From contig NZ_JAAGWF010000005.1 in assembly GCF_010686765.1 (NCBI RefSeq), forward strand, positions 62,001 to 126,000: a stretch of DNA of 64,000 bases. The letters are read 5' to 3'. This stretch comes from Geodermatophilus sabuli (GTDB lineage Bacteria; Actinomycetota; Actinomycetes; Mycobacteriales; Geodermatophilaceae). The position numbers and the translations under genes are program-made. Positions within the stretch are counted from its first letter, which is position 1. Each line of letters begins with the position of its first letter. Below, one piece after another: positions 1 to 8,472 of the stretch. A model generated the notes under the pieces. It worked only from the letters and a program-made list of their open reading frames with translations. It did not search any database and was not told the origin of the DNA.

Positions 1-917
1 TGCTGCCCTTCCGCGAGATCGCTCGGCACGACGCGCACCGCGCCGGAGCCGAGGTCCAGCACGTGGGTGCGGGTGCGCTCGTCCGGGGACTCCGCGGGGT
101 CGGTGGCCACGAATGCCACCTGGGAGCCGTCCGGACTGAACACCGGCGACCTCGTCCGCCCGCGGTCGCCGTCCACCCGCTCGGGATCGGCGCCGTCGGT
201 GCTCATGAGCCACAGCCCGCCAGGCTCGTCGAGCGAGTCGCTCGTCCCGCCGGTGGCGACGACCAGGAGACCACCTGCCGGGTGGACGTCGACGTCGACC
301 TCGGTCACCGGGGTGTCAGCGACGAGCGCCACGGGCCCGCCCGTGGCGAGGACGCGGTGGACGTCGTCCGGGTGTGCGGCCGCCTGGTCGCAGACCGTGA
401 AGTAGAGGTGACCGTCGACACCCCAGGCGGCGTCGTTCATGCAGTCGGTGTCCACCAGGAGCCGGGGCTCCCCCGAGCCGTCGGAGGCGATCACGTAGAG
501 GTCGTCGGTGGACGTCGTGTAGGCCAGTTCGCTGCCGTCGGGGCTCCACGCGACGTCGAAGGCACGGTGGGTGGTCGGGCTGACTGGCCGACGGTCGGTC
601 CCCGTGATGCTCGCCGTGTACACCAGCCGGGTGTCATCGACGTCGTTCCGGACGGTCACAGCGAGGCGCGTGCCGTCGGGACTGAACGCGGGCTTCCGCA
701 CGAACGTGTCTTCCCACACCAGCTGCTGCCCCGAGCCGTCCGGGTTCATGGTGTAGACGCCCGGCAGGTGGTCGGGGCCCTCATCTCGCATGACCGCGAG
801 GAGGCCGGGCGCGCCGGGCGTCTGGGCGCCGGCGGACGGGGCCAGGGAGAGGGCGAGTGCCGCCGTCGACGTGGTCGTGACCAGCGCGACGAGTCCGCGG
901 CGGAGGGTGGTGGTCAT
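1..917 (-). CDS. Secreted TolB/WD40-like beta-propeller protein, 3' end outside window
   Basis: The open frame runs from ATG at 917 through the window start, so the C-terminus is missing. The first 30 or so residues are a signal peptide (MTTTLRRGLVALV..., Ala-rich, ending near SAGA), so the product is exported. The mature part carries repeated propeller-blade signatures of the PD40/WD40-like type: FSPDGTRLAV, WSPDGSELAY and FSPDGSQVAF. These blades give protein-binding or scaffold surfaces, as in TolB and in the N-terminal propellers of S9 peptidases. No catalytic domain is visible in the part present, but one could follow beyond the edge. A purine-rich GAGAGAAG lies just upstream of the ATG. 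The substrate or partner is unknown. Confidence 0.75.
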   Translation of the reverse strand, partial: MTTTLRRGLVALVTTTSTAALALSLAPSAGAQTPGAPGLLAVMRDEGPDHLPGVYTMNPDGSGQQLVWEDTFVRKPAFSPDGTRLAVTVRNDVDDTRLVYTASITGTDRRPVSPTTHRAFDVAWSPDGSELAYTTSTDDLYVIASDGSGEPRLLVDTDCMNDAAWGVDGHLYFTVCDQAAAHPDDVHRVLATGGPVALVADTPVTEVDVDVHPAGGLLVVATGGTSDSLDEPGGLWLMSTDGADPERVDGDRGRTRSPVFSPDGSQVAFVATDPAESPDERTRTHVLDLGSGAVRVVPSDLAEGQ

Positions 918-1099
918 GGTTGGCTTCTCTCGGGAGAGCGCAGACCTCGATGCCGACCACGGTATGGCGCCGCAGGTGGCGCCGACATTGGACGATCCGG
1001 GGGTTGTACAGGCGGGATGGCATACGGGCCGGAGTGCCGACGGCGCATTCCGTCACTGCGACATCGATGCCCGTCCCGCGCACCCCGGTGGAGCGGCCA

Positions 1100-1474
1100 T
1101 CAGCTCCGGCAGGGCGCCGCGGGGTGCTCGGCCGGCTGGAGTGAGAAGACCGCGGACTGGTCGCGCGGCCACGCCCGGAGGAACAGCAGTCCGAGCCGGG
1201 TGTTGAGGAAGGCCGCGGGGCCGCAGTCGCGGACCTGCGCGGCGAGGTGCGCGGCGTCGTGATTGCGCCAGCGCTGCAGGTCGGCGCCGAGCGCCAGGGT
1301 GACGACGTCGTCCACCGCGCCCATGACGATCACGACCTCCCAGTGCTCGGCGGCGTCGTCGCGGCACAGCTGCACGCGCGCCGGGTGCGGGGCGTGTCCG
1401 GGGGCGTGGCTGCCGCACCGCGTCAGCCCGGGCGTCCGCCGTCCCGAGGGGGACTCGAGCTCACGATCGGACAT
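1100..1474 (-). CDS. Hypothetical protein, 124 aa
   Basis: The start at 1474 (MSDRELES) is chosen because GAGGAG sits at the proper distance; an in-frame upstream ATG at 1534 lacks one. The product is soluble, with no signal peptide or membrane span. The N-terminal 35 residues look disordered. The core (residues about 35-110) alternates hydrophobic strands and helices (HWEVVIVMGAVDDVVTLALG, then WRNHDAAHLAAQVRDCGPAA). I do not recognise the family. It lies alone between the minus-strand propeller gene and the plus-strand ADP-ribosylglycohydrolase, with about 180 bases on either side. Coding is supported by the codon pattern and ribosome site only. Confidence 0.6.
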   Translation of the reverse strand: MSDRELESPSGRRTPGLTRCGSHAPGHAPHPARVQLCRDDAAEHWEVVIVMGAVDDVVTLALGADLQRWRNHDAAHLAAQVRDCGPAAFLNTRLGLLFLRAWPRDQSAVFSLQPAEHPAAPCRS

Positions 1475-1657
1475 GAGGCGCTCCTCGCATCGTCGCCAGG
1501 TGAGGAGGAGCGTCTGCCCGCGCGGCGGTCGCACGAACGTCGCCGGCCACCCGGACCCCCCATCGGGGTGCCGTCGTCCTCCCCGGGGGTGGACGACGCG
1601 GTCCCGGGTGACGCACGGTCAGCGGCGGCCGGGCGCGGCTCGTTGCAGGATCGCCTG

Positions 1658-3058
1658 GTGACCACCACCATGCACCGCTCGCACCGGGTCGCCGGCGCCC
1701 TCGTCGGCTCGGCCGTCGGCGACGCCCTCGGCGCGCCGTTCGAGTTCGGCCCGGCGGGCGCCTTCTCCGCGCGCTTCCCCGTTCCCGCCCGGGGCGTCGA
1801 GACCGAGATGTGCGGCGGTGGTTCCCTGGGCTGGGAGCCCGGCGAGTTCACCGACGACACCCAGATGGCGCTGCTCGTCGCGACGTCCCTGGTCGAGCGC
1901 GGCGGCCTGGACGAGGCCGACCTGTTCGACCGGTTCCGCACCTGGGCGCAGGCCGACCCGCCGGACATCGGCATCCAGACCCGCGCCGTCCTCGCCTCCG
2001 GCCTGCCGTGGGACGTCGCCGCCGCCGACCACTCCACCCGCACCGGGCGGGCGGCCGGCAACGGCTCGCTGATGCGGACCACACCCGCGGCCATCCGCTT
2101 CTCGCGCGACGGGACCCAGGCGACCATGGACGCCGCCCGCCGCATCTCCGCGCTCACCCACGGCGACCCGTCGGCCGGCGAGGGCTGCGCGGTCTTCCAC
2201 GAGCTGGTGCGGGTGGCCCTGGACGGCGGCGACCCGCTCGCCGCCGTCCCGGCAGCCCTCGACCAGGTGGCACCCGAGCACCGGCCCCGCTGGGCGGCCG
2301 TCCTCGACCCGCACTGGACCCCCGCCGACGCGACCGAGGCCAACGGGGCGGTGTGGCCGACGCTGGGCCAGGCGGTGTGGGCGCTGCGCCACGGCCGGGA
2401 CTTCGCCGAGGTGCTGCGGCTGGTCGTCGACCTCGGTGGGGACACCGACACCGTCGCCGCGGTCTCCGGCGGCCTCGCCGGAGCGGTCCACGGCATGGGC
2501 GGCATCCCGATGCGCTGGTCGTCGGTGGTGCACGGGAAGGTGCCCGGCTTCGGCGACCGGCGGTGGGGACTGGCCGACCTGCAGCAACTGGCCGCCGCCC
2601 TCGACGGCGGCGCCCTGCAGAGCTACGACCCCGGCGTGATCCCGCGGATCGGCCCCCGGGAGGTGCTGCCCGGCATCTGGGCCGGCAACCTCGACGGTGC
2701 CCGGTACAGCGAGGCCGACTTCGCCGTCATCTCGCTCTGCCGGCTCGGCGACCCGTTCCCGCACGAGGTGCACCGGATGGCCTACCTCGCCGACAACGAC
2801 CTCAACGCCGACGTCGACACCGTCCTGACCGACGTCCTCGACGACATGGCGGCCCTGCGCGCCGACGGACGCCGCATCCTCGTGCACTGCCACGGCGGGG
2901 CCTCCCGGACCGGGCTGGTGCTGCGCGGCTGGCTGGTCCGCGAGGAGGGCATGTCCGTGGCCGAGGCGACCGGGCACGTCGCCGAGCGGTGGGAACACCT
3001 CGGCCTGTGGAACGACAGCTTCACCGCCGCCCTGCACCGGCTCGAGCGGTCGCGCTGA
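1658..3058 (+). CDS. ADP-ribosylglycohydrolase fused to a dual-specificity/tyrosine phosphatase domain
   Basis: A 466-residue two-domain enzyme. Residues about 8-320 are an ADP-ribosylglycohydrolase (DraG/ARH, PF03747): GDALGAPFEFG near the start, FTDDTQMAL as the first metal-binding motif, GNGSLMR, and GGDTDTVAAV as the second metal site. These enzymes remove ADP-ribose from proteins or metabolites using two magnesium ions. Residues about 325-466 form a cysteine phosphatase with the P-loop HCHGGASR (Cys411, Arg417), a CX5R signature. The GTG at 1658 is preferred because AGGA lies seven bases upstream; an ATG at 1670 is possible. Fusing ADP-ribose removal to phosphate removal suggests sequential processing of one modified substrate, for example ADP-ribose phosphate, but that is inference. 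A PfkB kinase gene follows 32 bases downstream. Confidence 0.88.
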   Translation: MTTTMHRSHRVAGALVGSAVGDALGAPFEFGPAGAFSARFPVPARGVETEMCGGGSLGWEPGEFTDDTQMALLVATSLVERGGLDEADLFDRFRTWAQADPPDIGIQTRAVLASGLPWDVAAADHSTRTGRAAGNGSLMRTTPAAIRFSRDGTQATMDAARRISALTHGDPSAGEGCAVFHELVRVALDGGDPLAAVPAALDQVAPEHRPRWAAVLDPHWTPADATEANGAVWPTLGQAVWALRHGRDFAEVLRLVVDLGGDTDTVAAVSGGLAGAVHGMGGIPMRWSSVVHGKVPGFGDRRWGLADLQQLAAALDGGALQSYDPGVIPRIGPREVLPGIWAGNLDGARYSEADFAVISLCRLGDPFPHEVHRMAYLADNDLNADVDTVLTDVLDDMAALRADGRRILVHCHGGASRTGLVLRGWLVREEGMSVAEATGHVAERWEHLGLWNDSFTAALHRLERSR

Positions 3059-3090
3059 TCAACTCCCCTGCTGACGACGGGCTGCGGACC

Positions 3091-4005
3091 ATGGAGCAGG
3101 CGGAGCCCCGATGGCCACGCCCCGCCGGGCGCGGACCCGTGGTCGCGCTGGGCAAGCTGGTGGCCGACCAGGTACTGCAGTTGTCCGCGCCGCTCGTGGT
3201 CGGCGGGCAGCAGCGGGTCGTCCGGACGACGACTGCGGGCGGAGCGCCGGCCAACGTGACGGCGGGCCTGACGCGGACCGGGGCGCCGGCGCGGATGGCG
3301 GGCTGGGCGGGTGCGGACCCGCTCGCGGACGGACTGCTGACCGCCCTGGCCGGGCGAGGGGTCGAGACGGCGGTGGTGCGCCGCGGCCGGACGCCGCTGT
3401 CGACGGTGCTGGTCCACCCGGACGGCGAGCGGACGCTGCTCACCGACCGCGGGGAGGGCCGGCTGGAGTCGGCCGACGTCCGCAGGGAGTGGGTTGCCGG
3501 CGCCGCCGTCCTCCACCTGGACGGCTACGACCTGCTGCCCGACCGGTTCCCCGACGCGCTGCGGACCGCAGCATCGCTCGCGCACGGCGCCGGAGTCCCG
3601 ATCAGCGTCGACGTGGCGGCGGCCTCCCGCATCGAGCAGCACGGTGCGGACGAGTACGTCGAGCTGATCGCCGGCCTCCGGCCGGACCTCCTGTCGTGCA
3701 ACGCGGCCGAGGCGGAGGTGCTGGGGCTGGTCGGCGGCCTGCCCGGATGGGCCCCCGAGCTGGTGCTGGTGCACGCCGGCGCACGGCCGACACGGGTGCT
3801 GACCCGGGCGGGGGCGGAGGAGGTGCCGGTGGCGCCCCTGCCGGAGGGGTGGCTGCGCGACACGACCGGCTGCGGGGACGCGTTCGCGGCCGGTGTGCTG
3901 GCGGGCTGGCGGGCCGGGGCGCCGGTCCTGGACGCCGTCCAGGCCGGCCACGCCATGGCCGCGGTGGTCGCCGGCGTCCTCGGCGCCCGGCCGCCGACGT
4001 CCTGA
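3091..4005 (+). CDS. PfkB-family carbohydrate/nucleoside kinase
   Basis: A 304-residue ribokinase-fold kinase (PF00294). The substrate-binding GG motif is GGAPANVTAGL near residue 50, and the C-terminal PfkB signature DTTGCGDAFAAG lies at residues 257-268 with catalytic base Asp263. The family phosphorylates the hydroxymethyl group of sugars or nucleosides with ATP; ribose, fructose and adenosine are typical substrates, and the sequence does not settle which applies here. The ATG at 3091 lacks a good ribosome site, so a GTG a few codons on is an alternative. It sits 32 bases after the ADP-ribosylglycohydrolase-phosphatase gene and is probably co-transcribed. Together they could salvage ribose released from ADP-ribose, but this is speculative. 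Confidence 0.85.
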   Translation: MEQAEPRWPRPAGRGPVVALGKLVADQVLQLSAPLVVGGQQRVVRTTTAGGAPANVTAGLTRTGAPARMAGWAGADPLADGLLTALAGRGVETAVVRRGRTPLSTVLVHPDGERTLLTDRGEGRLESADVRREWVAGAAVLHLDGYDLLPDRFPDALRTAASLAHGAGVPISVDVAAASRIEQHGADEYVELIAGLRPDLLSCNAAEAEVLGLVGGLPGWAPELVLVHAGARPTRVLTRAGAEEVPVAPLPEGWLRDTTGCGDAFAAGVLAGWRAGAPVLDAVQAGHAMAAVVAGVLGARPPTS

Positions 4006-4030
4006 CCGGCAGGCAGGCCCCTGAGCGCGA

Positions 4031-4072
4031 CGATGGCGGCCGGTGAGCCGTTCGGCCCGCCGACCGCCATCG
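4031..4072. terminator. Bidirectional hairpin terminator candidate
   Basis: A perfect nine-base inverted repeat CGATGGCGG (4031-4039) / CCGCCATCG (4064-4072) lies in the 82-base gap between the convergent PfkB and ScyD-like genes. There is no T tract, as is usual in actinobacteria. Confidence 0.55.
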
Positions 4073-4087
4073 CGGTGTCCGGAACGG

Positions 4088-5248
4088 TTACGGCGTCGCC
4101 GCGAAGGCGCTGTCGCCGATCCGCTGGACCTCACCCACCCCCGGCATGCCGAGGAAGATGCCCACGCTCCACGCCGAGGCGTACAGCTCGCCGTCCTCGA
4201 TCTCGAGGCCGGTCGGCATGACCACCTCGGCGGTGGCGCGCTCGCCGTCCGGCGAGATCCGGGTCATCTGCCCGACCGTCGTCGGGTCGAAGCCCTCCGG
4301 CGGCGGCCCCTCGCCCTCCGGTGCACCCTCGAGCACGTTGGAGACGTAGACCGTGCCGTGCCGGTCCACGGCCACACCGGTGACCGACGTCAGGCCCGTG
4401 ATGACGTCGACCGGCTTGCCGTGCTGGTCGAGGACGTAGACCCGTCCCGCCCCGGGCACCTCGGCCCCGAGCGTGCCGACGTAGACGAGCCCGTCCGGAC
4501 CCTCGGTGATCTCGGTCGGCACCGGGTCGCAGCCGGTGGTTCCCGGGTTGTTCTCCGCGGCCTCGCACCCGGGGACGTCGGTGACGACCGGCGGGACGAA
4601 GAACGTGCTGATCTCGCCGCTGTACAGGTCGATGGAGAGGACGGCGTTGGCACCGGCGTCAGCGACCAGGACGCGGTGGTCCTGGGCGAGCACCGAGAAG
4701 GGGTTCGACAGCGTGTCGGCCGGCTGCGTCTCGGCCTCGTCCAGCCACTGCTCCTGCCCGTCGGGGTTGTGCTCGAGTTCGTACGCGAGGAGGTCGAACG
4801 ACCGGGTGACGTGGCCGTACGGCGTCGCCTCGACGAGCAACTGGCTGGGCCCCTCGGCCGGGGGCTCGGCGGGCGGCGGCGCGGCTCCTTCGGCCGGCGG
4901 TGGTGCCCCTTCCTCGGGTGGCGGGCCGGCCGCTTCTCCGACCGCGACGTAGAGCAGGCCGTTCTCGTGGTCGACGCCCTGCGCGTTGCCCATGCCGGTC
5001 AGCAGCGTGCGGACCTCGCCGCTGTACGGGTCCACCGAGGACACCTCGCCGCTGTCGGACTCGGCGACGACCAGCCGGTCGCCCTTGTAGCCGCTGAGCT
5101 GCCGCGGCCCGTCCAGCCCGCCCGCGATCGTCGTGACGGGCTCGCCCCCGCCGTGCCAGTCCCCGCCGTGCGCGCTCGCCGTCGCCGGGAACGCCACCAC
5201 CAGGGCCAGCGTCGCCGCCGCCCCCAGGGCCGCCTTGTCGTGCCGCAT
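4088..5248 (-). CDS. Secreted ScyD/ScyE-family beta-propeller protein
   Basis: A 386-residue exported protein. The signal peptide is residues 1-26 (MRHDKAALG... ending ASA), followed by HGGDWHGGG. The rest is an NHL/SMP-30-like propeller with repeated strands such as LYVAVGEAAG, GLVYVGTLGAEVPGAGRVYV and GTVYVSNVLEGAPEG, the pattern annotated as ScyD/ScyE (named after scytonemin-cluster genes) in many actinobacteria. A Pro/Ala/Glu-rich insert near residues 115-140 is probably a loop. The start at 5248 is set by a strong GGAGGAGA six bases upstream; a longer frame to 5383 has no such site. The function in actinobacteria is unknown. The gene stands alone, convergent with the PfkB gene. Confidence 0.8.
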   Translation of the reverse strand: MRHDKAALGAAATLALVVAFPATASAHGGDWHGGGEPVTTIAGGLDGPRQLSGYKGDRLVVAESDSGEVSSVDPYSGEVRTLLTGMGNAQGVDHENGLLYVAVGEAAGPPPEEGAPPPAEGAAPPPAEPPAEGPSQLLVEATPYGHVTRSFDLLAYELEHNPDGQEQWLDEAETQPADTLSNPFSVLAQDHRVLVADAGANAVLSIDLYSGEISTFFVPPVVTDVPGCEAAENNPGTTGCDPVPTEITEGPDGLVYVGTLGAEVPGAGRVYVLDQHGKPVDVITGLTSVTGVAVDRHGTVYVSNVLEGAPEGEGPPPEGFDPTTVGQMTRISPDGERATAEVVMPTGLEIEDGELYASAWSVGIFLGMPGVGEVQRIGDSAFAATP

Positions 5249-5398
5249 ACGTGTCTCCTCCAGTTGGGACCCCCCGAGAACGCGGGCGAACCTGCCAGGG
5301 ACCGCGGTGGGAAGTAGAGGCCTGGAGCTGTTCCGCTTTCCGCGCCCGCGCGCGGCGTGGCGGGGCGTAGTGGCCTCCCGCACGGGGAGATCACCTGC

Positions 5399-6046
5399 TC
5401 AAGCGGTCATGAACCCGCTCTCGTACGCCGCGATGACGGCCTGGGTGCGGTCGCGGGCGCCGAGCTTGAGCAGCACTCCGCTGACGTGGGTCTTCACCGT
5501 CTCGCGGCTGAGGTGCATCCGGCCGGCGATCTCGGCGTTGGACAGCCCGCCGGCCACCAGCCGCAGGACGTCGGCCTCGCGGCCGGTCAGCTCCGGCAGC
5601 GCGGCGGCCCCGCGGGCGCGGGACGGCGCGTGGGAGGCGATGAGCCGGCGGGTCAGGTCGGGCAGGACCAGCGAGGTGCCCCGGGCGACCACCCGGATCG
5701 CGTCGACGAGCTCGTCGGGGTCCGACCGCTTCAGCGCGAAGCCGCTGGCGCCGGCCTGCAGCGACCGGAACAGGTAGTCGTCGTCCTCGAAGGTGGTCAG
5801 CACCAGCACGCGCGGCCGCCGGGGATCGCGGGCGACCAGCTCCGCGGTCGCCGCGATGCCGTCCATGTCCGGCATCCGGACGTCCATGAGGACGACGTCG
5901 GGATCGGTGCGGGCCGCGGCGTCCAGCGCCTCGCGGCCGGTACCGGCGTCCCCCACCACGGTCAGGTCGGGCTCGCTCTCCAGGATCACCCGCAGCCCCG
6001 AGCGGACGAGCACGTCGTCGTCGACCAGCAGCAGCCGCAGGCTCAT
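5399..6046 (-). CDS. NarL/FixJ-family response regulator
   Basis: A 215-residue two-domain regulator. The receiver domain (residues 3-120) has the acidic pocket DDD at 9-11, phospho-acceptor Asp55 in LMDVRMPDMDG, and Lys near residue 103 (FALKRSDP). A LuxR-type helix-turn-helix follows at about 150-210 (LTGREADVLRLVAGGLSN, then SRETVKTHV). Its ATG overlaps the TGA of the upstream sensor kinase gene as ATGA, so the pair is translationally coupled. The divergent ABC exporter 185 bases beyond the kinase start is the obvious target, a layout common in actinobacterial antibiotic or peptide-resistance loci. Confidence 0.93.
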   Translation of the reverse strand: MSLRLLLVDDDVLVRSGLRVILESEPDLTVVGDAGTGREALDAAARTDPDVVLMDVRMPDMDGIAATAELVARDPRRPRVLVLTTFEDDDYLFRSLQAGASGFALKRSDPDELVDAIRVVARGTSLVLPDLTRRLIASHAPSRARGAAALPELTGREADVLRLVAGGLSNAEIAGRMHLSRETVKTHVSGVLLKLGARDRTQAVIAAYESGFMTA

Positions 6047-7347
6047 GCGGCTCCCGACAGCGGCAGGGTGACGCACAGCTCGAAGCCGCCGGACGGCGAG
6101 GGCTCGGCGCTGAGCGTGCCGCCCGCGGCGGCCGTCCGCTCGCGGAGGCCGGCCAGCCCGCGGCCGCCGCCGGGGCCCGGACGGCTGTCCAGGTGGGAGG
6201 CCCGCTCGTTGCAGACGCGGACGACGAGGACGTCGCCGGTGCGGGCCACCTGGGCGACGGTCAGCGGGCAGCCGGCGTGCCGGAGCACGTTCGTCGTCCC
6301 CTCCTGGACCACCCGGTAGGCCAGCTCCTGCACCCCGGGAGGCACGTCGTCGACCTCGCCGTCCACCACGAGGGCGACCGGCAGGCCGCCGTCACGGAGG
6401 CCGGCGAGCAGGTCGTCGAGGTCGGCGAGCGAGGGCGCCGCGAACGGGGCGGGGTTCCGGCCGCCGTCCTCGGCGCCCGAGTCGGAGGCGCGCAGCACGG
6501 TGAGCACCCGGTCGAGCTCGGCCAGCGCGGTGCGGGTGTTGGTCTCGATGTGGCCCAGCGCCTGGCGGGCGAAGTCCGGCTGCAGCGGCCGGTCGTCGTG
6601 CGGGGTGAGGGTGCGCCGCGCCGCGGTGGCCTGCAGCAGGCTGGCGGTCAGCGCGTGCCCGATGGTGTCGTGCAGGTCGCGGGCCAGCTTGGTGCGGTCG
6701 GCCAGCCGGCGGGTGCTCTGCTGCAACGCGGCGATCTGCTGCTCGGGGGAGGTGCCGAGCAGCCGGGGTGCGACGGTGGCGGCCAGCCGGACCAGCAGGT
6801 CGAGCACCGCCAGGGTGAGGCCGACGACGGCCGCCATGAGCGCCAGCAGCGGCAGCGCGGTGAGCGCGTTCCAGTCGGCGCCCCAGCCGAGGTAGGCGAA
6901 CGCGAGCCCGCCGAAGAACAGGGTGGCCAGCGTCGCCGCCCCCATGAGCACCCGAGCGCCGAGCCAGCCGACCGCCCGCCACGTGCCGGCCGACTGCACG
7001 AGCCGCCGCACCTTGCGGATGACGCCGGGCTGGTGGCGGACGCGCTCGCCGACGGGGACGTCGACGCCCAGCAGGATCCCGGCCAGCTGGCGCTCCACGC
7101 CGCCGAACCCCCGGATGGTCGCGAGCACCAGCAGGACCAGGAGCAGGCCGACGCCGTAGATGACGGCGAACACCGAGCCGAGGAGCGCGACGTACAGGGC
7201 CAGGCTCAGCGCACCGATCGGCAGGCTCGCCAGCGCGTACAGGGCGCGGCCGGGCCAGCCGGGGCGGGCGGCGGCGAGCAGCGCGCGCAGCCGGGTCACG
7301 ACCTCGGCGGCAGGACCGGGAGTGCGCGCGGACGTCGTCGGGTGCAT
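6043..7347 (-). CDS. NarL-type sensor histidine kinase
   Basis: A 434-residue membrane kinase. Residues about 30-190 hold four hydrophobic segments (near 40-62, 62-78, 133-155 and 163-187), matching the short 'putative sensor' domain found in actinobacterial kinases of this class. The HisKA_3 dimerisation motif LARDLHDTIGHAL places the phosphorylated histidine at residue 226. The ATPase domain shows an N-box-like VVQEGTTNVLRHA and a G-box GGGRGLAGLRERTAAAGGTL. It overlaps the response regulator gene by four bases. With no large extracellular domain it probably senses membrane stress or the neighbouring ABC transporter, but the signal is unknown. Confidence 0.93.
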   Translation of the reverse strand: MHPTTSARTPGPAAEVVTRLRALLAAARPGWPGRALYALASLPIGALSLALYVALLGSVFAVIYGVGLLLVLLVLATIRGFGGVERQLAGILLGVDVPVGERVRHQPGVIRKVRRLVQSAGTWRAVGWLGARVLMGAATLATLFFGGLAFAYLGWGADWNALTALPLLALMAAVVGLTLAVLDLLVRLAATVAPRLLGTSPEQQIAALQQSTRRLADRTKLARDLHDTIGHALTASLLQATAARRTLTPHDDRPLQPDFARQALGHIETNTRTALAELDRVLTVLRASDSGAEDGGRNPAPFAAPSLADLDDLLAGLRDGGLPVALVVDGEVDDVPPGVQELAYRVVQEGTTNVLRHAGCPLTVAQVARTGDVLVVRVCNERASHLDSRPGPGGGRGLAGLRERTAAAGGTLSAEPSPSGGFELCVTLPLSGAA

Positions 7348-7533
7348 GGACCGATCCTGGCCGAGGGATCGGCGGGGCGATTCCCCCGCCGGCGCCGTCT
7401 CCTCCTCCCCCGCGCGGGGGACCCGGTTCGGCGCTGCGGGGTGATCCGCGCGGACCGCTGGGCCCGACACGCTCCCTGTCATGACTGCATCCCCCTCCCG
7501 GTGGCCGCGCCGCCGCCCTCTCCGGAGGCCCGC

Positions 7534-8472
7534 ATGATCGAGGTGCGTGGGCTCACCAAGCAGTACGGCGCGGTGCGCGCCGTCGACGACCTGACCTTCG
7601 ACGTCGAGCCGGGCAAGGTGACCGGGTTCCTCGGGCCCAACGGCGCCGGCAAGTCGACCACGATGCGGATGATCCTCGGCCTGGACCGGCCGACGGCCGG
7701 CCGCGCGCTGGTGGGCGGCCGGCCGTTCGCCCGGCTGGCCGAGCCGCTGCACGTGGCCGGCGCGCTGCTCGACGCCCAGACCGTGCACCCGGGGCGCAGC
7801 GGCCGCGACCACCTGCGGGTGGCCGCCCGCACGCACGGCATCCCGGTGCGCCGGGTGGACGAGGTGATCGACTCGGTGGGGCTGGGCCCGGCCGCCCGGC
7901 GCCGGGTGCGCGGCTACTCCCTCGGCATGAAGCAGCGGCTCGGCATCGCCACCGCGCTGTTGGGCGACCCCGCCGTCCTGCTGTTCGACGAGCCGATGAA
8001 CGGCCTGGACCTCGACGGCGTCCGCTGGATCCGCCGCCTGGTGCGGGACCTGGCCGACGAGGGGCGCACGGTGCTGCTGTCCAGCCACCTCATGAGCGAG
8101 ATGGAGCAGACCGCCGACCACCTGGTCATCATCGGCGCCGGCCGGCTGATCGCCGACGCCTCGATGCAGGAGGTTGTGCGCGGCGAGGGGGCGCGGCGGC
8201 AGGTGCGGGTGCGGACGCCGTCCCTGGACCAGCTGGCCGGCGCGCTGCTGCGCCTCGGGCTGCGGGTGCACCCCACCGACGACGGCGACCTGCTGGTCGA
8301 GGGTGCGACCGCCGAGACCGTCGGCGACGTCGCGTTGGAGGCCGGCGTGGCGGTGCACCGGCTGACCGAGGAGCACGACTCCCTCGAGCAGGTCTACCTG
8401 GACCTCACCGGGGACAGCGTCCAGTACCGGGTGTCCTCGGCGCCGGCGCTGGCGGGGCAGGTGCGGCGGTGA
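7534..8472 (+). CDS. ABC transporter ATP-binding protein (DrrA/CcmA type)
   Basis: A 312-residue ATPase subunit. Walker A is GPNGAGKST (residues 34-42), the signature loop is YSLGMKQRLG, Walker B is AVLLFDEPMNGLD, and the switch histidine lies in LLSSHLMSEME. The C-terminal 90 residues are the extra domain common in DrrA-type exporters. CCGGAGG precedes the ATG. Its stop overlaps the permease GTG (GTGA), so the two form one exporter. It is divergent from the kinase/regulator pair, which probably controls it. Typical cargo in this class is lipids, lantibiotics or drugs; the substrate cannot be read from sequence. Confidence 0.92.
   Translation: MIEVRGLTKQYGAVRAVDDLTFDVEPGKVTGFLGPNGAGKSTTMRMILGLDRPTAGRALVGGRPFARLAEPLHVAGALLDAQTVHPGRSGRDHLRVAARTHGIPVRRVDEVIDSVGLGPAARRRVRGYSLGMKQRLGIATALLGDPAVLLFDEPMNGLDLDGVRWIRRLVRDLADEGRTVLLSSHLMSEMEQTADHLVIIGAGRLIADASMQEVVRGEGARRQVRVRTPSLDQLAGALLRLGLRVHPTDDGDLLVEGATAETVGDVALEAGVAVHRLTEEHDSLEQVYLDLTGDSVQYRVSSAPALAGQVRR

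Noticed and set aside
1247..1657. Longer N-terminus for the ADP-ribosylglycohydrolase fusion from 1247
   Set aside because: The extra 137 residues overlap the minus-strand gene at 1100-1474, are Arg/Pro low-complexity, and the ARH fold begins right after GTG 1658.
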